Below, piece by piece: positions 36,330 to 45,964 of a stretch of DNA of 64,000 bases. This DNA comes from CAYJPA01 sp964371945 (GTDB taxonomy: Bacteria; Chloroflexota; Chloroflexia; Thermomicrobiales; UBA6265). Numbering within the stretch: position 1 is the first letter of the stretch; every line of letters begins with the position of its first letter. The stretch is from the NCBI GenBank assembly GCA_964371945.1, contig CAYJPA010000021.1:1-64000 (forward strand), read 5' to 3'. Position numbers and translations under genes: made by a program. The notes under the pieces were generated by a model, which was given only the letters and a program-made list of their open reading frames with translations, had not been told where the DNA came from and searched no databases.

Positions 36330-37430
36330 CTAGATTCCCCCGAGCGCGGCGACGCGGGATGCAAAGCGATCGAGGTCCGCCGCGCCGCTCAGAGCGCCGA
36401 GCTCGATGTCGTAGACTCGCTTCTCTCCGGCCTTCAGGATGATCAGCTCGCCGCGCTCGCGGGCATCGAGCCGACCGGCTGGAAGGTTCGTGCTCGGCTC
36501 GATGCCGACCACGTAACTGCCCTCACCCAGCATTCGCCAGACGAAATGAACCGGAAGCTGCCGGTTGTTGAAGATTTCGTATGCCCCGATGCCGCGAGCG
36601 CGATTCACAATCCCGACCGGAACTTTGCCATCTGCCTCGGCGATCACGTCATGGATGAATGCCTGTTCATAGTGGTTCGGTGCAGGAGCATCGAGCATTC
36701 GATAGCCGTCGGTCGCGTTGTCGTCTCGCGAGCTGACGCTTCGGGTGGGCACCAGAATCTCCGCGCCCTGATCGACCACCGGAAATCCGATGTTGATGTG
36801 GTAGAGCAGCATATGCGGCGTCGGATCCCATCCGACATTCTCGACTTCGTCATGAATCGTGAAGTTGGAAGCGCCGGCTCTGGCTTCGATCCGGCGGCGC
36901 AGGAGCAGGTGCTCGCCAAACTGACTGGCCTGGAGCACTTCGCCTTCAGCCCAGAGTGTGCAATCGTCGCCGTCCCAACGATGCCCGTAGCCGACGAGCT
37001 TGGCGGGACGCGACGAAACGCGTCCGTGGAGACCGAACGATTCGGTTTGCTTGGCCGGCCAGTGATATTGCTCGGCGGTGTCGGTCGCCCCAAAGAGCGC
37101 ATGGTCGAGTCCGCAGGTGGTCAGCAGGCCGCCGCCCCAGTTTCGAACCCAGCCCAGGAGATCGTGCTCTTCGTACCACGGGCCGCCGAAACCGACACCC
37201 GAGTGCCACCCGATGGCCTGGCCCGAGAGCTCGGCGCGACCGATGTCGAATGCGCGATCGACCAAAACATCGAACTCGAACCCGGAGCCGGTACGAAACT
37301 CGAGCACGCGCACACCGCGCTCGTTGCCGTCGCCGAGTGTCACCAACCGGACGCCGGCAATTTGCTCAAGCCCTCCAACACGCCTCAGCAAGTGCTCACG
37401 ACGAAAGCTCTCACCCCACAGCTTCGGCAT
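36330..37430 (-). CDS. DUF4432 family aldose-epimerase-like protein
   Basis: The 366-residue protein matches DUF4432, a galactose-mutarotase-like fold: 'GFEFDVLVDRAFDIGRAELSGQAIGWHS' and 'GGLLTTCGLDH' near the N-terminus, then 'FTIHDEVENVGWDPTPHMLLYHINIGFP'. Members sit in sugar catabolic clusters and are thought to isomerise or epimerise sugars, but the reaction is unproven. ATG 37430 is fixed by GGGGAG six bases upstream. It follows the ROK kinase gene by 35 bases and precedes the phosphotriesterase-like gene by 31 bases, indicating one transcript. Confidence 0.82.
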   Translation of the reverse strand: MPKLWGESFRREHLLRRVGGLEQIAGVRLVTLGDGNERGVRVLEFRTGSGFEFDVLVDRAFDIGRAELSGQAIGWHSGVGFGGPWYEEHDLLGWVRNWGGGLLTTCGLDHALFGATDTAEQYHWPAKQTESFGLHGRVSSRPAKLVGYGHRWDGDDCTLWAEGEVLQASQFGEHLLLRRRIEARAGASNFTIHDEVENVGWDPTPHMLLYHINIGFPVVDQGAEILVPTRSVSSRDDNATDGYRMLDAPAPNHYEQAFIHDVIAEADGKVPVGIVNRARGIGAYEIFNNRQLPVHFVWRMLGEGSYVVGIEPSTNLPAGRLDARERGELIILKAGEKRVYDIELGALSGAADLDRFASRVAALGGI

Positions 37431-37465
37431 AGAATCTCCCCTCCTTCGTCTGCAACAGACCTTTG

Positions 37466-38458
37466 TCAGCGCTTGGGAACCGCTTCCCCTGATGCGACCT
37501 TTTTGCCCCAAATAGCAGAACCGATGACGCCTGCCTCATAGCCGAGCGCCGCGGGTTTGAAGACGATCCGATCGATATCAGTGAGGTGAGTGTGAGCGCG
37601 AGCGGTGCTTTCAATCGATTTCCAGAAGATGCCGTCTTCTTTGCAGTTTCCGCCGCCCAGGATGACAACTTCCGGTGCAATCGCCGCGATCGCGTTTGAA
37701 ACCGCGAGTCCGAGATAGTAACCGGCGTTCTCCAGCACTTCGATCGCGACCGCGTCGCCCTTGGCAGCCGCGTCTTCGACGATGCCGACCGACATCCGGT
37801 TCAAATCGTTATGGATCATGTCATGCAAGATGGTTGTGGCTTTCTGTGAAATGCGACGATTCGCTTCCCCGATGATCGCGGGGCCCGTGGCGAACGACTC
37901 CGCGCAGCCGCGATTGCCGCATCCGCAGCGCGGCCCTTGCGGATCGACCACCATGTGGCCGAGCTCGCCGGCGGCGCCACCCAGTCCGAAATGCACCTTT
38001 CCGTGGGTGATGACGCCTCCGCCAATCCCGGTGCCCACCGCGTAGCAGAGCGCGGTCTCGTGGCCTTTGGCGGAGCCAAGCTCCAACTCGCCGACCGTGA
38101 ATGCGCGGACGTCATTGATCAATGAGGTCTTCAATCCGGTTGCATCGCTGATCCTAGGGCCGACGGGCACATTGGCCCAGGTTCCGGGCAGATTCGGGAG
38201 GAAGAAGGTCTCACCGTCAACCATGTCCAGAATGCCCGGCACGGCAACGCCGACCGAGGCAATCGCGCCCGAACCGCCGGCCACGCCCTCCAACTTCTGG
38301 ATGCCGGCAATCATGCGGTCGATCACGGCGTCGTGGCCCTCGCTGCCAGCTGTGGCCACCGTCAGACGTTCGACAACGGCCAAGGAACCATCGAGCAGGG
38401 CGAACTTGACGTTGGTGCCACCTAGATCGACACCGATATGAAAAGCTTCACTAGCCAC
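37466..38458 (-). CDS. ROK-family sugar kinase
   Basis: The 330-residue kinase has the ATP-binding 'GVDLGGTNVKFALLDG' (residues 9-24), catalytic 'GAAGELGHMVVD' and the ROK zinc motif 'CGCGNRGCAESFATG'. It has no N-terminal helix-turn-helix, so it is an enzyme rather than a repressor. It probably phosphorylates glucose or a related hexose produced by the operon. GTG 38458 is preferred since GGAGG lies upstream and the family starts there. It is the third gene of a minus-strand operon with an oxidoreductase, a TIM-barrel isomerase and an epimerase-like protein. Confidence 0.88.
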   Translation of the reverse strand: MASEAFHIGVDLGGTNVKFALLDGSLAVVERLTVATAGSEGHDAVIDRMIAGIQKLEGVAGGSGAIASVGVAVPGILDMVDGETFFLPNLPGTWANVPVGPRISDATGLKTSLINDVRAFTVGELELGSAKGHETALCYAVGTGIGGGVITHGKVHFGLGGAAGELGHMVVDPQGPRCGCGNRGCAESFATGPAIIGEANRRISQKATTILHDMIHNDLNRMSVGIVEDAAAKGDAVAIEVLENAGYYLGLAVSNAIAAIAPEVVILGGGNCKEDGIFWKSIESTARAHTHLTDIDRIVFKPAALGYEAGVIGSAIWGKKVASGEAVPKR

Positions 38459-38570
38459 GCTGTCCGCCTCCGCCCACAAGATCAACGCATTGAATCGAAT
38501 TGTTCGCGCAACGCGGCAGCCACCGCGCTTCCGCATTGTAGGCGCGCCCGTGCCCGTTTGCCGGTGAGCG

Positions 38571-39482
38571 CTAAACGATCAACGGTTTCAGCACATTGTG
38601 GGTGAGGTAGAAGCCCCGCTGGACGAGATCTTCCGTCTTCTCGAAGGCTCGATCCTCATGCTCAACACTTACGACGTCGTCGTAACCAATTGCGTACAAG
38701 GCTGCAATAAACTCATTCCAGCGCACCGCGCCGAGACCGGGCAGCCGGGGAATCGCCCAGCGAAAACCGCACCCAAGCGTTCCGTCTTGGTAAAGCATTT
38801 CACGGTTGATCTCCATGTCTTTGGCATGAACGTGGAAGATTCGATCCTTGAATTCGTAGATCGGGCGGATCTCGTCGATGAACTGCCAGATGAGGTGAGA
38901 CGGGTCCAGGTTCAGCCCGAAATTGTCGTCCGGGATGATCTCGAACATCCGTCGCCAGATCGCGGGTGAATATGCGAGGTTGGTTCCGCCCGGCCAGGAT
39001 TGCTCCCAGACCATCGGGCAGTTTTCGATCGCAATTTTGATCCCCCGCTCGCGCGCATACGCGATCAGCGGGGGCCAAACTGAGGCAAACGTTTCGAGGT
39101 TTTGGTGGGCGCTTTTTGTTTGATCGGCGCCGGCAAAGGTGCCGACGATCGGCACCTCGAGCAACACCGCCGCGTCGATCACCTTTTTGAGATGGGCAAT
39201 CGAGGCAGAGCTCTGGGCCTCATCTGGATCGAGAATGTTCGGGTAGTAGGCCAGCGAAGAGATATCGAGTCCGAGTCCGCCCAGCGTCTTTCGAATCTCC
39301 CTGGCGTCCTTTTTCTTGAGTTTGACCACATCGATATGACTGACCCCGGCATATCGACGTTCTGCCTTTCCCGCGGGCCAGCAGGCGATTTCGAGCATTT
39401 CGTATCCGGTAGCCGCCGCCCAGGTCGCCAGATCCGTGAGATTCATTCCAGGTAGCGCGGCAGTCAAAAGTCCGAGTTTCAT
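38571..39482 (-). CDS. TIM-barrel sugar (phosphate) isomerase/epimerase
   Basis: The 303-residue protein belongs to the xylose-isomerase-like TIM-barrel superfamily (AP endonuclease 2 family). The probable divalent metal ligands are visible: Glu in 'IAIENCP', Asp in 'LNLDPSH', His in 'HVHAKD' and Glu in 'VSVEHEDR'. Such enzymes isomerise or epimerise sugars or inosose-type intermediates; the substrate is not identified. A Shine-Dalgarno (GGAAGGA) precedes ATG 39482, 24 bases after the oxidoreductase gene. A similar pair recurs near 50-53 kb. Confidence 0.85.
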   Translation of the reverse strand: MKLGLLTAALPGMNLTDLATWAAATGYEMLEIACWPAGKAERRYAGVSHIDVVKLKKKDAREIRKTLGGLGLDISSLAYYPNILDPDEAQSSASIAHLKKVIDAAVLLEVPIVGTFAGADQTKSAHQNLETFASVWPPLIAYARERGIKIAIENCPMVWEQSWPGGTNLAYSPAIWRRMFEIIPDDNFGLNLDPSHLIWQFIDEIRPIYEFKDRIFHVHAKDMEINREMLYQDGTLGCGFRWAIPRLPGLGAVRWNEFIAALYAIGYDDVVSVEHEDRAFEKTEDLVQRGFYLTHNVLKPLIV

Positions 39483-39506
39483 CGTCCAGTCCTTCCTTGA
39501 TCGTTC

Positions 39507-40658
39507 CTAATCGACGCTGACCCAGCGCCGCTCGCCGGCGCTCTGCTTGATCGCATCCCCGAGCTTCAGAGCGTAGACGCCGTCCGCGAAGGTCGGATAG
39601 TCAGCTCGGGCGGGTGGACCTCCTGCTTCGATCGCGCGATCGACACGCATGTAGAGTTGTTTGAAGGTGCTCCGAAACCCTTCGGCATGTTCACCTGGCG
39701 CTTCGGCCGTGGACCTCCCGCCCGGAGTCATAAGCGACGGATCCTTCAATAGCATTTCGTTCGCGCGATCGCGGTGACCTATCCAAAGCTCGTCGACTCG
39801 TTCGGAGCTCCATGCCAGCGTGGACTTGGCTCCGCAAATCTCGAACGCGTTGTAGTTCTTGCGTCCGGCGTTGACCTGAGAAACTGTCAATGCGCCGCGA
39901 GCGCCGCCGTCGAATCGCGGCAGGATGCTTGCGTAATCCTCGGTCTTGATCGTCACGAGCTCGTAGTCCTCAGGATTCAGTTCCTTGCCGGCAAAGGTTG
40001 CCAGCGGCCTGGTTGGCTTTTTCCGGATCGGAACGAAGGTGGCGAAGTCCGCGCAAACTTCGCTCACATTCTGACCGGTGATGAATCGCGTCAGCTCGAG
40101 CCAGTGCGATCCGATGTCCGCCACCGCTCGCATATCGCCGCCGGGCAACGGATCGAGCCACCAGTTCCAGTCGGTCTCTTTGAGCAGCCAGTCTTGTACG
40201 TAACACCCGTAAATCTGAGTAATTTCGCCGGTTTCTCCGCTCCGGACTCGTTCACGCGACACCTTGCAGCGCGGGTAGAACCGGAAGTTGAACTTCGTGG
40301 CATGGACGATTCCTGCCTGTTCAGCGAGCGCCAGAAGCTCTTCGCCCTCGGCGGTACTCATTGCCGGTGGCTTTTCACCGATCGCGTGCTTTCCGGCGGC
40401 GCCCGCCTCTTTGACCATCGGCGCATGGAGGCAGTTCAGGGTTGTGATGTGAACCGCGCTGAGCCCCGGTTCGGACAACAACTCATCGAGCGAGCCGTAG
40501 GCTTTGGGGAGCCGCATTTCGGCGACATGGCGTTTCCCGCTATCGAGGCTTGATCCAAGAATTCCGGTCACCTCGATCCCCAAGCGCCTCAGTCCCTCAA
40601 CATGGACGGGTCCGATAAACCCAGAGCCAACTACGGCAGCCTTCAACGATTGGGCCAT
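39507..40658 (-). CDS. Gfo/Idh/MocA-family NAD(P)-dependent oxidoreductase
   Basis: The 383-residue protein has an N-terminal Rossmann fold (VGSGFIGPVHVEGL), the conserved 'GEKPPAMS' (Glu-Lys-Pro) and a C-terminal alpha/beta domain. The family oxidises sugars or inositols to keto forms that partner TIM-barrel isomerases then process, as the next gene suggests. ATG 40658 is chosen for GAGGG eight bases upstream. It is the first gene of the five-gene operon (oxidoreductase, isomerase, ROK kinase, DUF4432, phosphotriesterase-like), and its promoter must lie in the gap before the histidine kinase gene. Confidence 0.87.
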   Translation of the reverse strand: MAQSLKAAVVGSGFIGPVHVEGLRRLGIEVTGILGSSLDSGKRHVAEMRLPKAYGSLDELLSEPGLSAVHITTLNCLHAPMVKEAGAAGKHAIGEKPPAMSTAEGEELLALAEQAGIVHATKFNFRFYPRCKVSRERVRSGETGEITQIYGCYVQDWLLKETDWNWWLDPLPGGDMRAVADIGSHWLELTRFITGQNVSEVCADFATFVPIRKKPTRPLATFAGKELNPEDYELVTIKTEDYASILPRFDGGARGALTVSQVNAGRKNYNAFEICGAKSTLAWSSERVDELWIGHRDRANEMLLKDPSLMTPGGRSTAEAPGEHAEGFRSTFKQLYMRVDRAIEAGGPPARADYPTFADGVYALKLGDAIKQSAGERRWVSVD

Positions 40659-41023
40659 GCTTATACCCTCACCCAAAGCTCGAACTCCAGCTTGCGGTCA
40701 ACTCGCTGTTCGCCGCGATTTGTCGATGGCTTCTCGTTTCGTTTGCTGAACCGATGTGCCGATGGATTGTAGTATCCGCCGGTTCGACACGCGAAGAGGC
40801 TTCAACTGCCAACATTGACGCTGACGAATCGAGCAGTGCGAAGGCCGAAACTCGTTCTACATGACGTTCAATGTGTTCGTCACACGGACAAGCATGAGCC
40901 CGGATAGAATGAATTCACGAGGGTCAAAGAGAGTCGACAACGCTCTCTTGGAACGGGCGCCTTGCAATGTACAACGAACGCCGCGACTTACTCGTGGTCG
41001 TACCCTAACCTAGGAGTGACAAA
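40659..41023. other. Divergent control region between the sugar operon and a histidine kinase gene
   Basis: The 365-base gap holds the promoters of two divergent transcripts. A hairpin (40927-40933 with 40943-40949, 9-base loop) lies about 75 bases before the kinase start. I see no gene and no recognisable known operator. Confidence 0.35.
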
Positions 41024-42640
41024 TTGCCTGAACAGCTGGAGAGCGGGCACAACCAGCGCATGATCGTTGCCTATGAAGCGGCCTTGGCCGTGGCGTCCGA
41101 GGTCGCCCCGGAGGCCGTACTCCAACGAATCGTCGATGTGGCGAGGATGGTCGGTTCGGCCCGCTACGCTGCCCTCGGGGTCGCGGATGACGACGGACGC
41201 CCCCTGCAGTTCATCACGTCAGGATTGACTGAAGAGCAACGAGCGAAGATCGGAGCGCCGCCGGAGGGGCGCGGGCTCCTGGGCGAGCTGATACGAGGGC
41301 GGAAACCGATCATGGTCGATGACATTTCCGCGGACCCCCGATTCGTCGGATTCCCGCCCAACCACCCGCCGATGACATCTTTCCTCGGAGTTCCGATTCT
41401 CTTTGGCAACCGGGTGCTCGGTAATCTCTATCTCACCGATCGCGCCGGCGGCCAGCCATTCAACGAGCAAGACCTGGAGGCGGTTCAAATCCTGGCGGCA
41501 CACGCCGCCGCCGCGATCGACCGCTCGTTCCTTTACGGAAAGTTGCGGGAGCAGCGCGATCGATTGCGATCGATCCTTGACAGTCTTCCGGCCGGCGTCA
41601 TGATCCTGTCGGGACCAGACTCCGCGATTCAATTTGCGAACGCGGCATTCGTGAGGATCGTGTTGGGTTCATCTGCGCTCCCCGGTGTACTTCCGACATA
41701 CGGTCGGGACTTTGCCTTTCAGAGAGCCGATGGGCTGCCCTTAGCGAATGAGGACCGGCCGGGGGTTCGAGCGCTCAGAGGGGAGTCGGTTTTCAACCTT
41801 CAGTTGCTGCTCACTCGCTCCGACGGCACGTCTCTACCGGTTTCCGTTCAGGCCGCGCCGTTGCGAGATGATTTGAGCGCCACCATGGATTCCGTGCTGG
41901 TGGTCCAGGACGTGACCCAGTTGCGTCAGGCCGAACAGCTCAAGGACGACTTCCTCTCGCTCATTTCCCACGAGTTCCGCACGCCGCTGACCGCGATTCA
42001 TGGGGGTGCCCACCTGCTTGCCGATGCTGAGGCATCGCTGGACGCCAAGACACGGCGCGATCTGTTAGGCGATGTGGTCGCCGAGAGCAATCGTCTTGAC
42101 CAAATGTTGAAGAATTTGTTGCTGCTGTCATCCGTGATGGCCGGCCGGTTATCGGTCGAGACCGAACCGGTGCTGCTCGCGCCTCTTGCCAAAGGGGTCG
42201 CAAACGAAGTGGCCGCACGCTCGCCTGGGCACCAGTTCATGGTCGATGTTCCGAAGGAGACGCCCGCGGTCGAAGGCGATCCGTCATTGCTCGAGCAGGT
42301 GCTGCGAAATCTCTACGAAAATGCCGTAAAGTACTCCCCGAATGGTGGAGTCATCCGGACAGCCACTGAGCAGGTGAACAACCGCGTAGTGTTGTCGATC
42401 ACCGATCAGGGACTCGGAATCGCCGAAGAGCACATTCCGAATGTTTTCTTGCGCTTCCACCGGGCAGGAGCCGATCCGACGGTGCGAGGCATGGGGCTCG
42501 GGCTTTATCTGAGCCGGTTTCTGATCGTGGCCCAGGGTGGAGAAATCATGGTTAGTTCACCGGGTCCCGGAAAGGGCTCGACGTTTTCGATTGCCTTGCC
42601 CGTCGCTCGTGGTTGGGACACCGACTACCTCACACCTTGA
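41024..42640 (+). CDS. GAF-PAS sensor histidine kinase
   Basis: The 538-residue cytoplasmic kinase has a GAF domain (about 15-170, with 'FLGVPILFGNRVLGNLYLTDRAG' as in DosS/NreB-type GAFs), a PAS-like domain (about 180-300), a HisKA dimerisation domain with phosphorylated His316 (LISHEFRTPL) and an HATPase domain with 'NLYENAVKYSP', 'DQGLGI' and 'GMGLGLYL'. No membrane segment is seen, so it senses an internal ligand or redox state. The start TTG 41024 is supported by AGGAG seven bases upstream. There is no adjacent regulator; the orphan OmpR-type regulator at 47.8 kb is a possible partner. Confidence 0.9.
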   Translation: MPEQLESGHNQRMIVAYEAALAVASEVAPEAVLQRIVDVARMVGSARYAALGVADDDGRPLQFITSGLTEEQRAKIGAPPEGRGLLGELIRGRKPIMVDDISADPRFVGFPPNHPPMTSFLGVPILFGNRVLGNLYLTDRAGGQPFNEQDLEAVQILAAHAAAAIDRSFLYGKLREQRDRLRSILDSLPAGVMILSGPDSAIQFANAAFVRIVLGSSALPGVLPTYGRDFAFQRADGLPLANEDRPGVRALRGESVFNLQLLLTRSDGTSLPVSVQAAPLRDDLSATMDSVLVVQDVTQLRQAEQLKDDFLSLISHEFRTPLTAIHGGAHLLADAEASLDAKTRRDLLGDVVAESNRLDQMLKNLLLLSSVMAGRLSVETEPVLLAPLAKGVANEVAARSPGHQFMVDVPKETPAVEGDPSLLEQVLRNLYENAVKYSPNGGVIRTATEQVNNRVVLSITDQGLGIAEEHIPNVFLRFHRAGADPTVRGMGLGLYLSRFLIVAQGGEIMVSSPGPGKGSTFSIALPVARGWDTDYLTP

Positions 42641-42647
42641 CGTCAGA

Positions 42648-43070
42648 TCAATCGTCCCGGCGCTCATAACGTCCCGTCCGTTCGTCGATCGAGATCCGGA
42701 AGAGGACGATCCGTTCGTTGAAGCCGTCAGAGATGGTCCGGAGCACTGGACTCTCACCATGCCGTGTCAGCAGATGAAGAGCTCGCTCTCGGTCAGCACC
42801 GTTTGTCAACTCTTCGAAGTGCCCTTCGATAATTACGGATTCCCAGTTCGCCGATCCCTCGATTTCGTCGATCTCGAAACAGACCAACGGCTGCTCGCGC
42901 ATCACGGCGATCTTGCGGCCGTTCGACGAATATGCATAAATGTACGATCCATCAAAGACGTAGTTGATTGGAACCACGTACGGCCGGTCGTTTGTGGAGC
43001 ACGCCAACCGGCCGACGCGATTGCGCCGGAGCATTGTGTCCATCTCTTCGTTCGATAACAGACCGATCAT
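42648..43070 (-). CDS. Pyridoxamine 5'-phosphate oxidase-family flavoprotein
   Basis: The 140-residue protein has the PPOX split-barrel pattern of the small NimA/Rv-type group: 'LSNEEMDTMLRRNRVGRLACS', 'RPYVVPINYVFDGSYIYAYS', 'GRKIAVMREQPLVCFEIDE' and 'WESVIIEGHFEEL'. Such proteins bind FMN or F420 and act as small reductases or oxidoreductases; the substrate is unknown. ATG 43070 fits the family's usual start and follows GGGAAG closely; the frame extends to GTG 43124 without a ribosome-binding site. It is convergent with the histidine kinase gene, only seven bases apart. Confidence 0.78.
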   Translation of the reverse strand: MIGLLSNEEMDTMLRRNRVGRLACSTNDRPYVVPINYVFDGSYIYAYSSNGRKIAVMREQPLVCFEIDEIEGSANWESVIIEGHFEELTNGADRERALHLLTRHGESPVLRTISDGFNERIVLFRISIDERTGRYERRDD

Positions 43071-43235
43071 TTCTTCCCGCCTGTTTGACTCAAACCGCGG
43101 TACAAGACGGGTAGCCTCTTCCACTGAGCGAAATGTGCTCGATTGATAGCTTCAGAGTGAGTTAAGGGCGGTTACGAATGAGCGACAAGCGCACGAACTG
43201 CGTTGCAAAAACATTGCAGAATTCGGCTGGCCGGC

Positions 43236-44555
43236 TCAGCGAAACATCGCCGGCACGGAGTAGTGACGATTCTTGACCGCCGCGCTGAGCTCGGCGCGCG
43301 CATCAGGGTGTGCGATCGACATCAACAACTCAGCGCGCCGGCGGATGCTTTCGCCTGACAGATTGACGACACCGTACTCCGTCACGACGTATTCCACGTG
43401 GCCTCGGGTCGTGACGACTCCTGCCTCAGGTTTGATGGACGGGACGATCCGAGACAGGCCGCCTTTGGCGCATGACGGGAGGGCAATGATCGCTTTGCCG
43501 CCGGCTGCCAGTCGCGCCCCGCGCATGAAGTCCATCTGCCCGCCGATCCCGCTGTAGATACGTCCACCGATCGAGTCGGCGACGACTTGCCCTGTTATGT
43601 CGATCTCAATCGCGGAATTGATCGCCATCATCTTCGGATTTCGCCGGATCTCACGAGTGTCATTGACGATATCTGAAGAGTGAAACTCCACAAACGGATT
43701 GCCGTCGATGAAGTCATAGAGTCGCTGACTTCCCAACGCGAACGACGTGACAACCCTACCGCGCCATGTGTGTTTGCAGCGATTGGTGATGACGCCTGCT
43801 TCCGCGAGCGCGAGCAATCCATCAGAAAGCATTTCGGTGTGAACACCGAGATCCTTGCGATCGAACAGGCAGGAGAGGACGGCGTCCGGAATCGCGCCGA
43901 TCCCCATTTGAAGGGTGGCTTCGTCTGGTACAAGGGTTGCGACATGTTGCCCGATCGCACGCTCGACTTCTTTGATCGGCGATGGCTCAACGGTTGGAAG
44001 GGGGCGGTCGACTTCGACCATCGCGGCAATGCGGCTCACGTGGACAGCCGAGTTGCCCAAAGTGACCGGCACGCGAGGGTTGATCATCGCGATTACGGTC
44101 TTTGCATAATCGGCTGCAGCACGGGCGCATGAAACGGACACGCCGAGGCGGCAGAATCCATGTTTGTCCGGCGGAGAAACCTGTAGCAATGCAACGTCCA
44201 ACGGCATGCTGCCGCCTGCAAACAGCCCCGGAATATCTGACAGGAAGACCGGGGTGTAGTCGGCGCGTCCGTCGTTGACCGCGGTTCGAACGTTGGCTCC
44301 GACGAAGAGCGCGTTGTGCCGGATGTGTCCCGCGGCGGCGTCCGAGACATGCGGCGCCGGGCCCTCGGTGTGTAAGGAAATCGTCTCAATTCCGGTCAGC
44401 TCACCCGCACGCCGAACGAGCGCTTCGAGAAGCTCGATTGGCGCCATCGCCACTTCGTGGATATAGACCCGATCACCAGATTTGATCAGCCGGACCGCTT
44501 CGTCAGCCGACACGATTGGCGGCCAGACCCGTCGCGCACCTTCTGAAATCGACAT
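43236..44555 (-). CDS. Acetyl-CoA hydrolase/4-hydroxybutyrate CoA-transferase family protein
   Basis: The 439-residue enzyme matches the class I CoA-transferases of the AbfT/Cat type: 'LQMGIGAIPDAVL', the nucleophilic Glu in 'VHTEMLSDG' and 'GGRIYSGIGGQMDFMRGA'. It transfers CoA between acetate (or another short acid) and an acyl-CoA in the cytoplasm, for example during fermentation or 4-hydroxybutyrate use. GAGG lies ten bases before ATG 44555. It is divergent from the multicopper oxidase gene, with no operon partner visible. Exact acid specificity cannot be read from the sequence. Confidence 0.88.
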   Translation of the reverse strand: MSISEGARRVWPPIVSADEAVRLIKSGDRVYIHEVAMAPIELLEALVRRAGELTGIETISLHTEGPAPHVSDAAAGHIRHNALFVGANVRTAVNDGRADYTPVFLSDIPGLFAGGSMPLDVALLQVSPPDKHGFCRLGVSVSCARAAADYAKTVIAMINPRVPVTLGNSAVHVSRIAAMVEVDRPLPTVEPSPIKEVERAIGQHVATLVPDEATLQMGIGAIPDAVLSCLFDRKDLGVHTEMLSDGLLALAEAGVITNRCKHTWRGRVVTSFALGSQRLYDFIDGNPFVEFHSSDIVNDTREIRRNPKMMAINSAIEIDITGQVVADSIGGRIYSGIGGQMDFMRGARLAAGGKAIIALPSCAKGGLSRIVPSIKPEAGVVTTRGHVEYVVTEYGVVNLSGESIRRRAELLMSIAHPDARAELSAAVKNRHYSVPAMFR

Positions 44556-44873
44556 TCGCTGTAGTCCTCAATGTGACGTGCGGGAGATTCGACAGCCAGT
44601 CCGCGCTGCCGCTCACCGGATTCTCAACCCATGTTCCAACAGCCGTCGCAACATCAGCATAGACGCTGCCCGGCTGACTGTTGCAGAAACATCTCAGGAA
44701 TAGGAGGCCAGACAATGGGCAGTATCGTGAAAACTGTCACGAGATTGTCATGCCCATTCGAGATCGCGAAATGTGCCCGAGACGGCAGGAGCTCAATCAT
44801 TGAGTGGTTAGTTCGATCATGACGGCGTGTCAGATCGGAAAAGCGAGGCGATCTCGCCACGGGAGGAAAAACG
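44556..44873. other. Divergent region with a long imperfect hairpin
   Basis: Bases 44714-44721 pair perfectly with 44751-44758, and inside them 44725-44729 pair with 44738-44742. This two-part stem lies about 115 bases before the multicopper oxidase gene and may be a regulatory leader structure or operator. No gene is seen. Confidence 0.4.
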
Positions 44874-45929
44874 ATGTCCTTGGCTGAAGCTAAAGTCAAT
44901 CGCCGCAGAATGCTCGGAACGATGGGCCTGCTAAGTGCAGGTGCCGCGGTGACAGCGGCAGCGCCGGCTGCCTTCTCCGGTCAAGCCGGACACGTCAGCG
45001 CGGCGCCTGTGAACCATGCCGAGCTGACCTCTTCCGCAGCGATACAGGATTTGACCAATGACGAAATGGACGCTATGCATGAAGCTGGCGTCGCGGCCTT
45101 CCCGGCGGCGACCGCCGGTAAAGGTGGGCAGCCGCTCGAACCAACCATGGACGGCGATGTCAAAGTTTTTGCCATCACCTGTTCGGTGGTGGAATGGGAA
45201 TACGCGCAGGGGAAGACGGTCGAGGCATGGACGTACAACGGCACTGTGCCTGGGCCCGAGATCCGCGTGACCGAGGGCGACAAGGTCCGCGTCCTCGTCA
45301 AGAACGATCTCCCGCACAGCACCGCGGTGCACTTTCATGGACTCATTCTGCCGAATGCAATGGACGGGGTTCCGTACATCACCCAGCCGCCGATCAAGCC
45401 GGGTGAAGTCTTCGTCTACGAGTGGCAGATTCGTGAAGGCAACATCGGTTCCCACATGTACCACTCGCACCACAATTCGGCCGAACAGACGACCAAAGGC
45501 CTGCTGGGACCGTTTATCGTGGAGCCCAAAGCTCCTTCGACCCGGCCTGCCTTCGATGTCGAATACACGATGGTGCTGAATGACGGACCGATCGGCGGAT
45601 ACAGCATCAACGGGAAGAGCTTCCCGGCGACGGAGCCGCTCGTGGTCAAGAAGGGTCAAAAACTGCTCGTCCGGTATATGAACGAGGGCTTGATGATTCA
45701 CCCGATGCACCTGCACGGGATTCCTCAACAGGTCATTGCCCGTGACGGGTTCCTCCTGCCAAGTCCGTACTTCTGCGATACCGTCGATGTTAGCCCCGGT
45801 CAACGCACGGACGTGCTCATCGAGGCCACTGAGCTTGGCGTGTGGGCATTCCACTGCCATATCCTCTCTCACGCCGAAGGACCGACCGGAATGTTCGGCA
45901 TGGTCACGGCGCTGATCGTTCAGGAATAG
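44874..45929 (+). CDS. Two-domain multicopper oxidase, Tat-exported
   Basis: The 351-residue protein opens with a Tat-like leader (NRRRMLGTMGLLSAGAAVT) and has two cupredoxin domains, the size of two-domain laccase-like oxidases. Copper ligands are all visible: HFH (153-155), the H-x-H-H run 'HMYHSHH' (194-200), HPMHLH (276-281) and HCHILSH with Met340 (His327, Cys328, His329, His333). These make type 1 and type 2/3 sites, consistent with an O2-reducing oxidase; a copper nitrite reductase is less likely because of the HCH pattern. It acts outside the cytoplasm. The start follows GGGAGGA. Confidence 0.87.
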   Translation: MSLAEAKVNRRRMLGTMGLLSAGAAVTAAAPAAFSGQAGHVSAAPVNHAELTSSAAIQDLTNDEMDAMHEAGVAAFPAATAGKGGQPLEPTMDGDVKVFAITCSVVEWEYAQGKTVEAWTYNGTVPGPEIRVTEGDKVRVLVKNDLPHSTAVHFHGLILPNAMDGVPYITQPPIKPGEVFVYEWQIREGNIGSHMYHSHHNSAEQTTKGLLGPFIVEPKAPSTRPAFDVEYTMVLNDGPIGGYSINGKSFPATEPLVVKKGQKLLVRYMNEGLMIHPMHLHGIPQQVIARDGFLLPSPYFCDTVDVSPGQRTDVLIEATELGVWAFHCHILSHAEGPTGMFGMVTALIVQE

Positions 45930-45964
45930 TCTTCCGAAACAGGGAACGGGCCATGCAACGCCGG

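Noticed and set aside
44931..45872. 313-codon open frame on the minus strand
   Set aside because: Antisense to the multicopper oxidase, whose copper motifs prove the plus-strand reading.
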